Shown here: piece after piece, positions 12,334-26,000 of the stretch
How the letters are laid out: the number at the start of each line of letters is the position of its first letter
Position numbering within the stretch: the first letter of the stretch is position 1
Origin: Plecoglossus altivelis
Lineage: Eukaryota; Chordata; Actinopteri; Osmeriformes; Plecoglossidae
Assembly (NCBI GenBank): GCA_036571765.1
Contig: BROE01000011.1
Coordinates: 155,286 to 219,285, forward strand
Length of the DNA: 64,000 nt
Direction of reading: 5' to 3'
Notes under the pieces: generated by a model
Databases searched by the model: none
Told to the model about the DNA's origin: nothing
The model's input: only the letters and a program-made list of their open reading frames with translations
Position numbers and translations under genes: made by a program

Positions 12334-13330
12334 CTGTATTAGCTCTTAGAGAGCTCTCTGTTTTGCTGTGTGGGCTTGGAGGAAACAACGGGCCCTCCAC
12401 TTATTTGATTAAATGTGACCAGTGGCTCCGGGCTTGAATTAATCTACTCAGCGCATAAATAAAGCACACACAAGACACAAATAAACAAATTAGCTTAGTG
12501 AGTCTGCCATATTGTGAGAGACAACGTGTGTGTGCTTCTGTGTGTGGATATGACGTGAGCATGTGTGTGTCAGTTTGTGTGTGTGTGCATCATGGGAGCG
12601 GTATAGGGACAGCTGAGGCTAATGGAAACCATTTTGAACCCACAACCTTACCCTCTGCCTCCCTCCATCCCCTCAGCATGCACACAAACACACACACACA
12701 CACACTCTAATTTAGCCTTCATTGGCCTCAGTTCCCCTGGGAGAGTGTCCCTGGCCCTGCTCCCAGCCTCACCTCATTAGCGCATACGCTGCAGGGGTGG
12801 AGGGGTGGGTCTTCAGGAGACACTGCTGTGTGTTGGCACCTCACTGGCACACCTGTCGGCATGCGTTCGTGTGTATATGCGTGTGAGTGTATGCGTGTTG
12901 CGCGCGTGTTGCGCGCCTGTTGGCATGAAACAGTGTGTCCGCGTTTGTATAGCGGACTATGTGGCGTACTTGTTGATGTGTGGGCTTGTGTTTGAATGAT
13001 ATATGCGTGTGTACATGCATGCTCATGTGCATATTTCTATGTGGCTTGACTGTTACATCTGTAGGCATATAATGTGTTTGTACAGAAGTGTGACCATGTC
13101 AAGGCAGGCTACTGTACCTGGTGAAGATTTAGGTATGTGTCTACATAACGGAAGCAGCTCTTGTTCTGTCTCTTTCTCTCTTGTTCACACTCCCATACAC
13201 ACTCACATCCCTTCTCTAGTGTTTTGTGAAAGCAAGACTGAGATCAAGATGACAGTCATGACCTTAATTATCACGTTACTCGTTGCACGGACTAGCTGGC
13301 TGGCCAAGGCTTGGTGAGTATGGAAATATG

Positions 13331-13720
13331 TTCAATTCAATTCAATTTATTTTTGTAACGCTCAAAATCACAACAACAGTTGCCTCGAAGGACGGCAAAG
13401 ATTCCATCATTGGCCAATAAACTGAAAAGCAAGTTAAGCAATGTCCATATGATTTTAGCAAATGGACAACTGTCCCAGAACATCCCCTGTCCTTAGACCC
13501 TCCTTCTCAGCGAGGAAAAAATGAAAAAAACCCTGTGGGAAAAAGTAGAAACTTCAACGCCAATACACATGTTGAATGTTACTATCTGTTGACAAGCTGA
13601 GTTGGGCAAGCTACAGGAGGGTATCTCTCCAGGAGCAGGATTAAAGTGTAAACCTACAGGAATAGTTTTGAATAACATGGGGTGGCTCTGAAGATGGCCA
13701 TCATTGAAGATAAAATAAAT
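13331..13720 (+). mobile_element. Degraded teleost dispersed repeat (CAATTCAATTTATTT family)
   Basis: The head TTCAATTCAATTCAATTTAT followed by an AAATCACAACAACAGTTGCC segment and then, about 150 bp later, CCTTAGACCC and GAGGAAAAAATGAAAAAAAC is the diagnostic wording of a very common percomorph/teleost interspersed repeat that I remember from fish introns. The later part is progressively harder to align by eye, so the 3' limit is approximate. A related head is at 58404-58455. Superfamily not assigned. Confidence 0.5.
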
Positions 13721-14214
13721 CTGCCATAACCATGCATTGTATAGCCATGTGGGTGAAAACCCCCAATCCGTTTTCAACTTGTTTCGCTTGTATACCAGTT
13801 TGCCAATCAGCTTCTGCCTTGTTCCCTGAACCTATACAAGTCAGCCAATCAGCATAGATTATTTGTCAGAAGATGTTGAGGTCTCAAGAGATGCTGCTGT
13901 CATGACGACTCAGCGAATAATTAAACCGGGAACCGTGATTGCGTGCATCGGAATTAAGCTGTTACCATGGTAGCGCCAGAACATTCTCGAATGGCTGAGG
14001 GGCTGAGCCATGTGGTGTGCAAGGGAAGGTGAGGTGAGACCAGCACACTCGTCTGGAGGCTGTGGTTGGACCCGTTTCGAGGTTGTGGTGTAAGTAGACA
14101 TGTTAGAAATAGATGATTGTTTGCCATGTGGATGTCTCCGGAATACGACTACGCCGCCTAGATTTAGATTCAGTCACTCCTCATATGGGTCTGGGATCAG
14201 GAGATGACCTGTTA

Positions 14215-14430
14215 TGAGAGAGAAAGAGACAGGGGGAGAGTGAGAGAGAGGAATTAACTTAAAAGCGAGGTAGAAGGAGGGACAAAGACCTCAGACAAAG
14301 AAAAAACGAGAGAGAGAAGAAGAAAGGAGAGAGACAGACAGCAATAGAAAGACGCAAAGATGTGAGGAGGGACACAGATACATAGAGACAGAGAAAGCCA
14401 GGCGGATGGAGATGCAGAGAGATTGAGAGT
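14215..14430. repeat. Purine-rich (GA) low-complexity tract
   Basis: Mostly A and G on the + strand with short GAGA runs, interrupted by a few pyrimidines. Confidence 0.75.
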
Positions 14431-14885
14431 TCACTTCTAAGTACGCACCTCAGCAGTTCCTTCATGCCGCCACCCAAGATTCTAACGAGGTCCAACGTTC
14501 CTTTCATACTGCTTGACATTCTCTACATGACATCATGCAACAAGGTGACGTTGACACACTCCAATGAGTTCCCCTGTAGAGCATTCTGACTCTCTCCCAT
14601 GCTCCTCCAGTGGTGTGGGGTTCCAGAGTACACAGTGCTTTGTCCTTGCAGGATGTCATTGTATATATGAGGATGTGACATCGTCCTCCTCTGCTCCCTG
14701 TCTCCTCTGGTCAGCCCCTACTGACAAACAGAAGAAGAGGTTTGGAGGTTGCCAGAGAAATGCGAGGGCCAGGTATTTGAGGGGGATGTAATTCTCCTGC
14801 TGGGTCCCTTGTTGCCCTTGCAGAGATTAAATCTATTCATAAACGTTCCCTAATTGCTTATTCAAGTCCGCTGTTTTCATTTATT

Positions 14886-14903
14886 CATTCATTCATTCAT
14901 TTA
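14886..14903. repeat. (ATTC)n tetranucleotide repeat
   Basis: About four uninterrupted ATTC units in an AT-rich setting. Confidence 0.8.
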
Positions 14904-17014
14904 TATATTCCAACAAACATTTTTTTAAATCCGGTCTCCCCGTTCTTCATAGTTTTTGGCCACATTCGGTCACATTCGATGGCATTATGTGGTGGCTTGG
15001 AGGCTGAGTGCTTCAGCTAGTCAGAACAAGTCACACTGTAGGTGAACAACACAAGACTGTGTTCAAACTCTCCTCTCTTGCTCTGTCTCTTTCTCCTCTA
15101 GCTGTATTTCGTGGTGTCCCTCTCCTCTCATCGTTACCTCTCTCCTATCTAATTGTCACTCTCTGTTGTCTTTCTCCCTCTCCCTTTCTCCTCCTCATGC
15201 TGTTTTTAATCTTCAACTAAACAAATTATTTCTGGCACACATTGAACTTTTATTGGCAGCACATGTGTGGCCCCTCCTTGAACATTTGTTCAGCATGGAG
15301 AGTGCTTTTACATTTAAAAATTGTTTATGTGAATTTTTTTCACAACCATAAGACAGTAGACTTTTTGGCAAGAGTAGGCGGAGTTTAGCCTCTGGCAGAT
15401 TGTGGCGGTTATTAACGTCTGGCGTGTGGAAGTAGCAGCACGCGGCTCACTGTTAAACATTTCTGACACTTAATTAACAGCTGATTGTTTTTCCGGCGGC
15501 CCTCCGTCAGGCTAATGAAGACTGTGTCTTGTGTGCTCGATGCCTCGCCACAGACACACGCGTACACACACACGTTGTCTTACACCTACCCTGCCTTTCA
15601 CGTTAACAGTGAAAGTTTTACGAAAGTTCCTTTAGGGTTTTGACTTCCGATTGCCATCAAAGCTCTACCGCGTATGAGTTCATGATTTACAGTTCACTGA
15701 GCACATTTACGTTATAAATTGTTCTGCCGAGACATGGCGGAACCTCGGATTGAGAACATTTCTCCCATCCTCTCTGCTTCCTTTCTCCTCCTCCTCCTTC
15801 TCTCTTTATCTCTCCTCTCTCTGCCCAAGGCTCAAATGATCTCCCAAGCCTGAGTAGGTGGGGAGGCCACATGGTTAAGTACAGTTAGATAGATAGATTT
15901 CTATTTCTTGAGGATGGAACGTGGTAGGCCAGGGCTGACTACATGCCTTAGCTTCTACCGTTACCCCTATTCTAACCCTCTTCCCCGCCTCACAATTACA
16001 TGGATATTTCACTCCAAATACTTTACTCCAACTGTCATTTTAATTTTTTATTCTAAAATTCTTTACTTCTAAAATCCCTTTTATTTGACTCTAACTGGAG
16101 CTAAGAGAGATGTTGACTGTTCCAATACAGCCACCAGGATTCCCCTGGCAACCATGTTTCACACTCAATTCCACGCTTTGTTTATTTATTGTAGGATTTT
16201 AAAATGTATTTTTTTCAGTTTCCTCCATTCCTCTGCTTGTTGGCAGGAGGAAACGGGTCCTGTCTCTAACTGTAGTTCAGACAAGCGGCTGGTGTACTAT
16301 GGGCCTCTGAAGGAGAAGAAAACACACACACCCTCCCATCTTCTATGCACAAACAAAACACACACATCCATGTAAACACACACACACACACACACAGACA
16401 ACAAACAGAATGGCGCAGTCCACTGTGCAGTCAGCTGTGACCAGAAAGGGCATCCTTGTGTGTGATTCTTTGGTGTTGTCCGTGTGGACTGTTTGTGTGG
16501 CGATGTAAGTGTACCATAGTTTTAGCCTGCTACACAGTGTATGTGGGTGTCTGTGTGACCATGTCACATTGGAGCATTTCAACTACAGTCCCTCTGGTAT
16601 TGTGACCTCAGTATAGTGTGACCATTTGACCGCGTGTTCGAGGTTTTCCGAGCCAAATACCCAATGGGTGTGTGTGTGACCTTGTGACCATTTTAAACCA
16701 TGATTTGGGCACCGAGTGTGAGGTTGTGCGCTAAAAAAATGTTTAAACACAACAGGCAAACCAACAGACAAGCAGCCAGGTGGATGTAACAGGCTGGCAT
16801 GTTTGTGGATGTGTGTGGGTCCATGTGTGTTCAAGTCTGTGCATAAACTGTACGTGTGTGTTGACGTGCGTGTGTTTGCATATGTGTGTGCGTAGTCAGG
16901 TAGGGTGAACAAGTGGAGTGTCTCTGGCGTGCCTTTCTGGCTTTTCCAGTGGAGGCACCTGGAGCTGTCAGAACACACCCTGACAGAGCCTACTCTCTCT
17001 GAATCCTGAACACT

Positions 17015-17225
17015 GCGCTGAGGAGAGAGAGGGAGGAGGGAAAGAGAGAGATATATAAATGAAGAGAGAGAGATAGTGAAAGATAGATAAATATATTTAT
17101 AGAGAGAGAGATTGGGAGAGAGTGAGAAAAAGACAGTATGGCAACAGAGATCAGCTGCTGCTACAAAAGAAAGGAGAAGAGAGAGAGGGAGTGGGGCAGA
17201 TAAAAAATGGGGGCAGTAGGGAAGA
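17015..17225. repeat. GA-rich low-complexity tract with ATAT interruptions
   Basis: GAGAGAG runs alternate with ATATAAAT-like segments; it adjoins the hairpin at 17234-17267. Confidence 0.75.
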
Positions 17226-17233
17226 GGGAGAGA

Positions 17234-17267
17234 TGGACATCTATATATATATATATGTAGATGTCCA
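17234..17267. repeat. Inverted repeat (hairpin) with TA core
   Basis: TGGACATCTA at the left and TAGATGTCCA at the right are perfect reverse complements around a (TA)n core; a second TA run follows directly, to about 17284. Confidence 0.85.
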
Positions 17268-17937
17268 TATATATATATATATATGGAGATAGATTGAGAG
17301 ATATTGGATATATTGAGAGAGAGAGTGATAAGGGGAGAAAAAGACAGGAGATACTGAAGAGAAAGAGTGACTCATGGCTCAGAAGTTCTTCCTGACAGAG
17401 ATCAGGAAATTGTGCTAGCAGAGCTGCGGCAATGCTTAATTAGGGAGGGGCACACAACCACACACACTTGCACACATCCACGCTTGAAAAGCCAAGAACC
17501 CTGTTTTCTTCATCTCACTGTGAAATGAGTTATAAGGAGTTCTAAAAGTCTGATTGGTTGTTTACGATAGATTGGCTGGAATCAGATTGTTTGGTCATGA
17601 CATGACATGTTACATACAGTCTTATTGATTGACTAGTCCAGATAGCCTATAAATCAGATGTCACTCTCCTCACATAGCATGATATTCTTTTGCTGCAGTT
17701 TATATGATACATTATTCACATCATAACACAATTATAACATGTAACTTTGTAATAATAATTTGCCTTTCTCTGGTTTTACCATCCCTGTAAACTGTGTACA
17801 TCCATCAAATCCAAAATGGCTTCCTTGTTTTGTAGCCAGAGTTTGGTCATGCTGAATTGGGTCAAGGTCATAGGTGGGTCTCCAGTAACAAAAGGGTGCT
17901 TGTTTGGTGTTTGCATGAAACCCTTACCATGCTGTAT

Positions 17938-18021
17938 GATTGGTCATTGGTACAGGTTCAAACACTGGCCATGCAGCTTGATTGGTCATTGGTACAGGTT
18001 CAAACACTGGCCATGCAGCTT
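17938..18021. repeat. Exact 42-bp tandem duplication containing inverted CCAAT boxes
   Basis: Unit 1 (17938-17979) and unit 2 (17980-18021) are identical. Each begins GATTGGTCATTGG, and a third partial unit GATTGG follows at 18022. Each unit thus has two ATTGG (reverse CCAAT) words. The 14-codon frame it creates is incidental. Confidence 0.95.
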
Positions 18022-20524
18022 GATTGGTTGCAGTCAAATCGGTCAAAGGAAGGACAGTATAGGGGATGCAGACTCGAAGTAATTGGCTCTAAGTGTGTGT
18101 GTGTGAGTGTTGTAAGTGTGTGTGTATGCTAATACAGAGGACTGAGCAACTTAGCTGGCAAAAGGTTGGAGACATTGCTGTCATTTCCTTTGTTATTGTT
18201 CGTCACTCTCCTTCTCTTTTACTCTCCATTTGTCTTTCTTTTCCCCTCCCATTCTCTCTTTCCATTTCTCTCTACAGTATCTCCCCAATCTCTCTCTATT
18301 AGCAGAGGATCTTTATCATTGTCTCCCAGTTTCTCTATCTTTCATCAGGATTAGTTTCCATCACTTGTTAGCTTTGTAACCTCTCCCTCTCCCGCTCTCT
18401 TGCCCTCTCTCTTCCTCTCTCTCAACCTCTATCTCCCTAATTCTCTCCCGCTTTCAACGTTTGTTCTCTGACACAATGCCTGTTTTTTGTGGATTAGCGC
18501 TGTATTGTGCTCGGATTAGGGTGTCATTGTTTCTGAGCTGCAGACGCACGGAAGCGAGTGCACACTCGAGTGCGTGTCTGTGAGCAAAAGAGTGTGCGCA
18601 CGTGACAAAGTACCAGGGCACTGACAGTGCATGGAGAACTCTCTCAGTTGCTCTAAGAGGACACCTCCCCCCTCCCCAGGCTTTTGTCCTACTGGACTTT
18701 CCTTCTCTCCATCTATCTTTGTTTTAGTTTGTAATCCCTCGCTCCTCCTTCTCATACTCCTATTGTGGGACTCCACCGTGTGAGAGAGCAGGGTGGCTTA
18801 ATATGGGAACAATGTGACGGAAACATATCTCAATGTGCACCGCATATTTGTGCCTATGTGTGTATGTGTGAGAGAGAGACAGAAATTCAGAGATCGAGGA
18901 CATTAAACTCTGTCCATTTAGATTTGTTGTCAGCAAAGAATTGAGATGACGAAGGAAGGATGTATCATGTCATCATACCTGGAGGTATCATGTCTCATAT
19001 CTGCTATTTGGCATGATGAAATTGTGTTTGTCTCTGTTTGTGGGTGTTCTTGTCTGTGAACAGCATGTGACAAAGATACAAAGAAAGAGACAGAGAGAGG
19101 TTAGGCTAAATTGTTCATTCTCTACCCGTCCTTCTAGATATGCCTAGCTGGCACGATATAACTGCCTGAATGTACAGTATGTGTGTGTTTTGGCTGTTCA
19201 TTCAACTCTGCCATCCATCAATCACTGGACAGAGAATGAAGTTGACAGTGATGAGACTGAAAAGAGGGTGAACTGACACAAGAGAAGGAGAGAGAAGTAG
19301 AGGAAGAGAGACAGTGGTGCCAGTCTTTTTTAAACTTTTCTCAGACCTCCCAAAACTGTATCATATTGATTAAACAGGAGACGAGCACAGTTACCTTGGT
19401 TTATTCATGCACAAACACACTCACAAACTCACACAAACCCCCCCCCATCTTACAGGAGTGTGCTATGCTATGAATGTCATGTGTCCCTGACCAGGAAATC
19501 CTCTCCCTATGGCTCTGGTCAGCAAGGCCACCAGAGCTCCTATCAACCTCCTAAAGGTCAATTTACATTTATCGATTGAACCATTCCATGCGTTTACCTT
19601 AACTTTCCAGTTCTCTATTTATTTCTCTCCCTCCATCTTTCCAAATCTCCTACTTTCTCTCTCTCTCTCTCTCTGTTATAAAAACAATCCATATGCCTGG
19701 CTCTAGTCCTCCTATTTCTTCTCCAAGTGCATTGGTGATATTAAAATGACTGTTTATCGCATGGAAGTCTGTTTCTCCAGTCAATTCAAACTACATGTAT
19801 AAATACTATTGAATATGGGTTTCAATGGAGCCTATGGGCCATGAGTTGGGTCAAAAACATCTCAGTCTAATTTGATGCAAGCAATTATATTTGGATTGTT
19901 CTAGGAGTATATGTGTGTGATTGCAGAGTAGTTCTTGGTACATAATCTATATACCATAGAGTGATTTATGGAGGTTCTCCCTTTTAAACACTTGACTCAC
20001 ATGTGCTCTCACAGCAGCTTACACATAAAAGCAGAGACACACATACACACACACACACCAGGTCATTTGTATTCATTGCTATTCTTTTTCACTTATTGAC
20101 AATCCATGATTTGCAGTATTTCCATCGTTTTCAACCAGCGCACGTACACAGGAATACACTAACTGCCCCTCTAACAAAAACACACACACTCACACACACT
20201 GCAGCCCCCATACAATTCCCTCTCAACACCCACACCCCTTGCATGCACCCAAGCAAATTTACCTAACCTTACTTACCTTTCCTAACCTTCTGGTTAGAAC
20301 CTCCCATTTAGCCTCATCATGGGTAGACTGTCACATGACTCAGGCAGGACCAGGGCTCTTAGTTAATTTTAATCAAGGTGCTGCACACATGTCTGTGCCT
20401 ACGTGTGTGCATATTTGTCTGTGTTTTCGTCTTCCCTGTGATTTAGCTTTGCTCTCTGCGCTGTCTACTGTGTTTAAACACCCACTGGAGGTACTGAAGC
20501 AAACAGTGCCCCTGTCTCTGCCGT

Positions 20525-20695
20525 CTTAAGGGAAGACAAGAGAGGAGGGGTAGAGAGAGAAGGAAGTGATGGAGGGAGCGGGGGAGGGAAGAGAGAGAAA
20601 AAAGGGAGACAAGGGGCCCGGGGAGGCGTTGAGAGACAGAGATCATGAAAGTGGGGTGGGAGAGGGAGCGAGGGGATGTGAGAAAGGAGAGATAT
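20525..20695. repeat. Purine-rich low-complexity tract
   Basis: GGGAGAGAG-type sequence on the + strand, almost free of pyrimidines in its first half. Confidence 0.75.
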
Positions 20696-21207
20696 ATTTT
20701 TTAAATTCGGTTCTGCTTCTTCTTTACAAAGTGGATAGCTTCATCACTGCACTTATACATGATGGGTTTTGGTTTCAATGTAATGTGCTGAGTGTGTGTG
20801 TTTGCATGTGTGTCAGTGAGTGCAAGAGAGAGAGAGCGGTCACAGAGCACGTAAACAGAAAGACAAGACGATTGGGAGAAATAATGAATATAAGTTGAAA
20901 TCCCCATTTTAGCTCACTGGAGCCTTGTAGCAACTTGATGGAAAATAAGTAATTACCGCAAATATAGGACAGGTTGAAACAAAATGTGCTCTTTAAAATC
21001 GTAACTCAACACCAATTTGTGTACCAATTTGGACCCTTGCATAGAATTATGAATATTTGAAGTCAGGGTCAAGCCCCCTCCCTTTTTCATCTGCAATGAC
21101 GTCAAGTTATTGTTGACTACAAATTAAAATCCCATCCAGAAGCATTGAAAGGAGATAGAGAGGGAGGGAAGACAAGAGAGAGATCAAGATACACAGCTTA
21201 TACTTAA

Positions 21208-21432
21208 CACGCACGCACGCACACGCACACACACAAACGCACACACACAAACATACACATGTATGCACATACGGAAATACACCCACGCATGGACACCTAC
21301 ACAAAAAACACATATACACCCTTGCACGCGTACACACAGGCATGGAAACACACAGACACACATAAGCAATCACAAAAACACAAACACATGCGCATGCCCA
21401 GAAACACGCACACATACACATACAATTGTACA
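21208..21432. repeat. Imperfect CA-rich simple repeat, about 225 bp
   Basis: ACAC/GCAC runs broken every 5-15 bp. It produces several overlapping spurious frames on both strands. Confidence 0.85.
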
Positions 21433-22040
21433 CACACCTACAGGTTTCAGCCGACCGAGGCCTCCCAGGTGGGCCTAGACTGTTACCAAGGCAACCTGGA
21501 GAGTGGAGGAGGTGTGTGTGCGTGCGTGTACTGCAGAGCTGTCAGAAGGTAGCTCAGTCTAAAGACTAGAGTTGAACATGAAGGAGAACGCACTGGCTTC
21601 TCTGTCTCTCGTCTCTCTCCTCTCCCTCTCGTATTTCAACTTGCACCCTTTTCTAACACCTCCTTGCTATCCCTCTGTCTCTCTGTCTCTCACTCTTGCT
21701 CTGACTCTCTCACATTATATTTCTTTTTTTTCTTGTTACTAAATTAAACAGTAACCAGAGTGAACACAAAATAAACTGAAGTTATACCTTACAAAATATA
21801 ATGATAGTCGTAAAACATTTGCTAACCGCCTGTGCCCTTGTCTCATCACTTACCTGACCTATTGTGACCATTTTCAGTGTGTGTGTGTCTTTCTGTAGCC
21901 AACCCCTTAATTGGCCAAACGGTGAAATATCTCATCGAAATATCCCGTAACTGATGGCAACCAAGAATACCAGACTGTGAAGAATGTAGCTATGAACTAT
22001 GAATCAATATGTGATGGCTGGCCAATTGTCTACACTCATG

Positions 22041-22178
<138 letters not shown>

Positions 22179-22426
22179 TGGCACTCTGTCACTGAGGACG
22201 ACAGGTAGCAGTGTACTGCACAGGTGACTGCAGCGGTGCCATGCAGCGTAGCAGTAGTGTAACGTGAACGGGACAAAGACACAAGCTGGGCCCATCGTGT
22301 TCCAGGTAGATAGTGTCGTGCTGCGAAATGCTCCAATGAGAGCACACCTGTGAGGCTGTCAATACAAAACAGGATGTGACAGTAGATTCACCTAGGTGCG
22401 TGTGTGTTTATTTGTGATCATGTTTG

Positions 22427-22480
22427 TGTGTCTGTGTGTGAGTGTGTGTGTGTGTGTGTGAGTGTGTGTGTGTGTGAGCG
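22427..22480. repeat. GT microsatellite, interrupted
   Basis: TGTGTG runs with GAG interruptions on the + strand. Confidence 0.85.
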
Positions 22481-22867
22481 TGAGAGAGAAAGGTATATAG
22501 AGAGATCAGGGTGTGAGAGAGGGCACCCTGTAAGTAGCAGGGTTGAGAGCTGCCAGCCATTGTCCACAGGAAGTGCTGGGTTTGGACAGCATTGATTGGA
22601 TTGCTGCTTGACAAAGCAGAAACTGCTTATTGAGCTAATGTGCTTGTGTGTCAAGATCGATCTCTCAATGTCATGTCCAGAGGAGCGACAGAGAGAGAGA
22701 GAAAGCGAGAGAGTTACAGAGAGGAAGGTCATGAGTATTAAGAAAAAGCAAAATCAAGACCATTTTGAGAGGAGGAAGGGAATGGGGTAGGACTCAAAAG
22801 CAGCTTGAATCCTGATCTGAGCATTGGTGTAGTCTGCTGGCTGCCATCGATCTGTCACTGAATCTGT

Positions 22868-22882
22868 CAGTCTCTCTCTCTC

Positions 22883-22955
<73 letters not shown>

Positions 22956-23002
22956 GTGTCTCTCTCTCTGCATCTCTCTCTCTGTCTCTCTCTCTCTCAT
23001 TC
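22868..23002. repeat. CT microsatellite with GCAT interruptions
   Basis: Four CT runs separated by repeated CTCTGCAT words, suggesting a higher-order unit that expanded. Confidence 0.9.
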
Positions 23003-26000
23003 AAACCTTCTCTCTCATTTTCCTATCTTTAGCTCGCTCACTATCTGTTTGTTTCACTAACTGTTTTTGTTTCAAAGTGTTCTACCTCTCTCTCTTTTAA
23101 ATATCCTCTCAATCTTTACCGATTATGCTACAGAACTCTCCATTCCTCCACTCCTGTGTCTTGATGTCTGTTCCTCAGACTGAAGTGTAACGAAGGGTCG
23201 GGGGACAGATAGATGACAGGCAAGGGGTGCATGAGCGAAGCAGACATCTGTTCCTCCGCCTGACCGCTGACACAGCCACTGCAAACGCTTACCGTTCATG
23301 TCCTGTTCCACGTCTACTTCCTGTGGCATGTCTACACGTGATAGGGTGCGCAGAGTGTACTGTAGTGTGTATGTAGTCTGTCAGGGATCTTCTGCAGACA
23401 GTGTCCTCATTATCCACGTGTGAGAGGTGACTGCAGCACATTTCACTTCCTGGTTATTTCTGGTTCTTCCGGATTGATTTTAGTCTCAGAATGAAAAAAG
23501 AAAATAGATGAAAAAAGGAGATGCGCACAGGCTGTGTGCGTTGGTGTGTTTGTGTGTGTGTTTATGTGTGTGCCAAGGTGCGATTGATGGACGAGCAACA
23601 TCCTTTGCCGTTTCAGCAGTGGAAGTGCTTAAAGCATTCAGACCCCAGGGACAACAGTGTGTCTCTCTCTCTCACACACATGCACATACACGCACACATA
23701 TACGCAGGCCTGTGACTTATGGACCTGCCATGACAAATGCTTCAAGGCCACTGGGGGGATGGGATCTAAGAAAACAGTCCCACATGGTCCTGGATCCTAA
23801 CCCCAGGAAGAACACTGTTCTGTCTTTCTCTCCTCTGTTTCTCTTTCTTTCTTTTCAGTTTTTTTCTCTCTGTCTCTAAGTACATTTGACCTCTGTCAAC
23901 ATATCGGTGGTTTAATCAGAAAGGAAACAACAAAGTCTATGTAATAATGCAAAGGGTTCAAATAAAATGTGTAAATGTGTGGAGTAGGTTTTTGGATGGT
24001 GACAGTGTGAATGGGCTTAGCTGATTAAAATGTACATGTTTCTGATTCGGAAAGGTATAGGTTATGGTTTGTGAATATGCGGATAGTCCTGAGTCTCCTG
24101 GTTACTATGAGTACGGCAATGATTTGTTCAAGAATCAATCGCCCTGATTAGGTCAAGTAATCCTAGCAGGTTGATGTTTGAAAAGTTCAGAATTGTTAAA
24201 ATGTCAGTTTGTCTGAGTGGTTACGTCGTGAAGGCCATGTCAACCTTGGAATGGGAATCTTTCAAACAAACTAGTATTAGGCATTGGTGTGTGTGTGTGT
24301 GTGCGCACTTGCTTGTGTGCACACTTTTAGATATTGCAGCTCAGTGGTATAGAAATCGAGAATTGATGAGATTTTGACAAATATGTGCAGTCAATTGAGG
24401 TCTACTCTGCCAAAAGAGTCTTCCTAAAACTATATAGCGCCGCTATGCCTTCCTGCCTCAGTTATATATAGATGCTGCACACATTCTCTGTCCTGGTCAT
24501 CCTTATATGGAGATTTATTATTCCACAATTGGCCTGCTGTTTATCACGACAGGCCTGATATCAGTATTTATTTTTGACAAAGCTCTTTTTTAGATGGCAG
24601 ACTTTTTGAGGGGCGTAGAATATTTGTCATGGTTTATGTTGAGGTCTGACTGTGGAGGTGTTTTTGTCGGTTTTTGCGATATGATACAGTTTTTTTTCCC
24701 AAGGACATTGAATATGCAACTTTTGTTCTTGTTCAGCTTTGTCCTATTTTGCAGACCATGTGTCGTGTTAATAGATAGAGACGAATGAGTGAAAAATGCC
24801 ACAATCTTGAACACTCGAACAGTCTTGAACAGTCAGGTTTTGATTGAGCCTATCACAGCAAAGTTATTTGTGTGTCTGTCAAAACACACAGTATTCCAAC
24901 ACGTCTCAGTTTGTCACTTAGAAACACTCAGATAGTCATGCACACACCTCCAACATAACAGACTGGGGGCTTAATTAGCAATGATGTAATTACTTCTGGC
25001 ATACTTCTACCCTATCTCTCTGTCTCTCTCTTTCTGTCTCATTCTCTTTCTGTCTTTTGGTCTACTCCCCCCTTTTCTTTATCTTGCTCTCATTCTCTTT
25101 TTTCACTAAATGTATCTCTCAATGTGTCACTATCTATATATTTCACTCCTTCTCTGTCTATGACCTTTGTTTCCTTGTTACCTTTTCCTTCACACCCTAT
25201 ATCTCTTACCTCATCCCACACCATTCCTGTCTTCGGCCTCCCTTAGTCCATCCATCGATTCCTCCTTCCTTTGCTTCCATCCTCCCTCCTTTCCTCTCTC
25301 CTTAGCTTTATCCCACCACTTCTCCCTCTTTTGTCCTTTCGTACTCAATTTTTGGGTTGGGGATGTTCTCTGCTTGGGCCTTTGGCTGATGTGTCAATAT
25401 AAATGAGTCTTGTTTTCAAGGGACTTAACAGCAGCATCGAGAAAATGTATGACAATTTGGCAATCCATAGATACTTACAGGAAGGTGTGAGATTTAGACC
25501 TGGAATGCTGCTTTGCCAAGCTTCACCTGCTTTTGACCATATCCCTCTCAATCAACAGTCTCCGAATTCAGCAATGTCTTCCCAGCCGTGGAGAATCAGG
25601 TAGACGTGCTGTCCCCCGTGTGACTTGGTATGGGCTGTGACGTTGTGCCAGCGAAGCCAGCATCCTGCATGGCAGTCTGTCCACCAGTGCTAGGCTTTCC
25701 TGCCCAGACCCAACTGAGAGAGCAGAGATGCATCCAAAGTCCAACACATGCTCTGGCTGACCAACACACGGAGAGAGAGGATGGGGGACAAGTGTATGTG
25801 TAGTTGGGGTGGGGGGGTCGAAGAGGTAGGGGAGAGAGGGGAGAAAAGGAGAGCTAAAGAGAGGGACACAGATCAAAAGCGTGTGTGCGATTAACTAAGC
25901 CAAACTCAGTATGCTACAGTACGGTACGCATTCACAGAAATGCTGTGTTACTGGCGGCTGCCCCACGGGTGTGAAGCATTTGCAGTACATGACTGCTGTA

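Noticed and set aside
11646..12437. 263-codon open frame, the longest in the window
   Set aside because: It runs through a pyrimidine tract and is Ser/Leu/Pro-rich low complexity with no domain; the overlapping frame looks the same.
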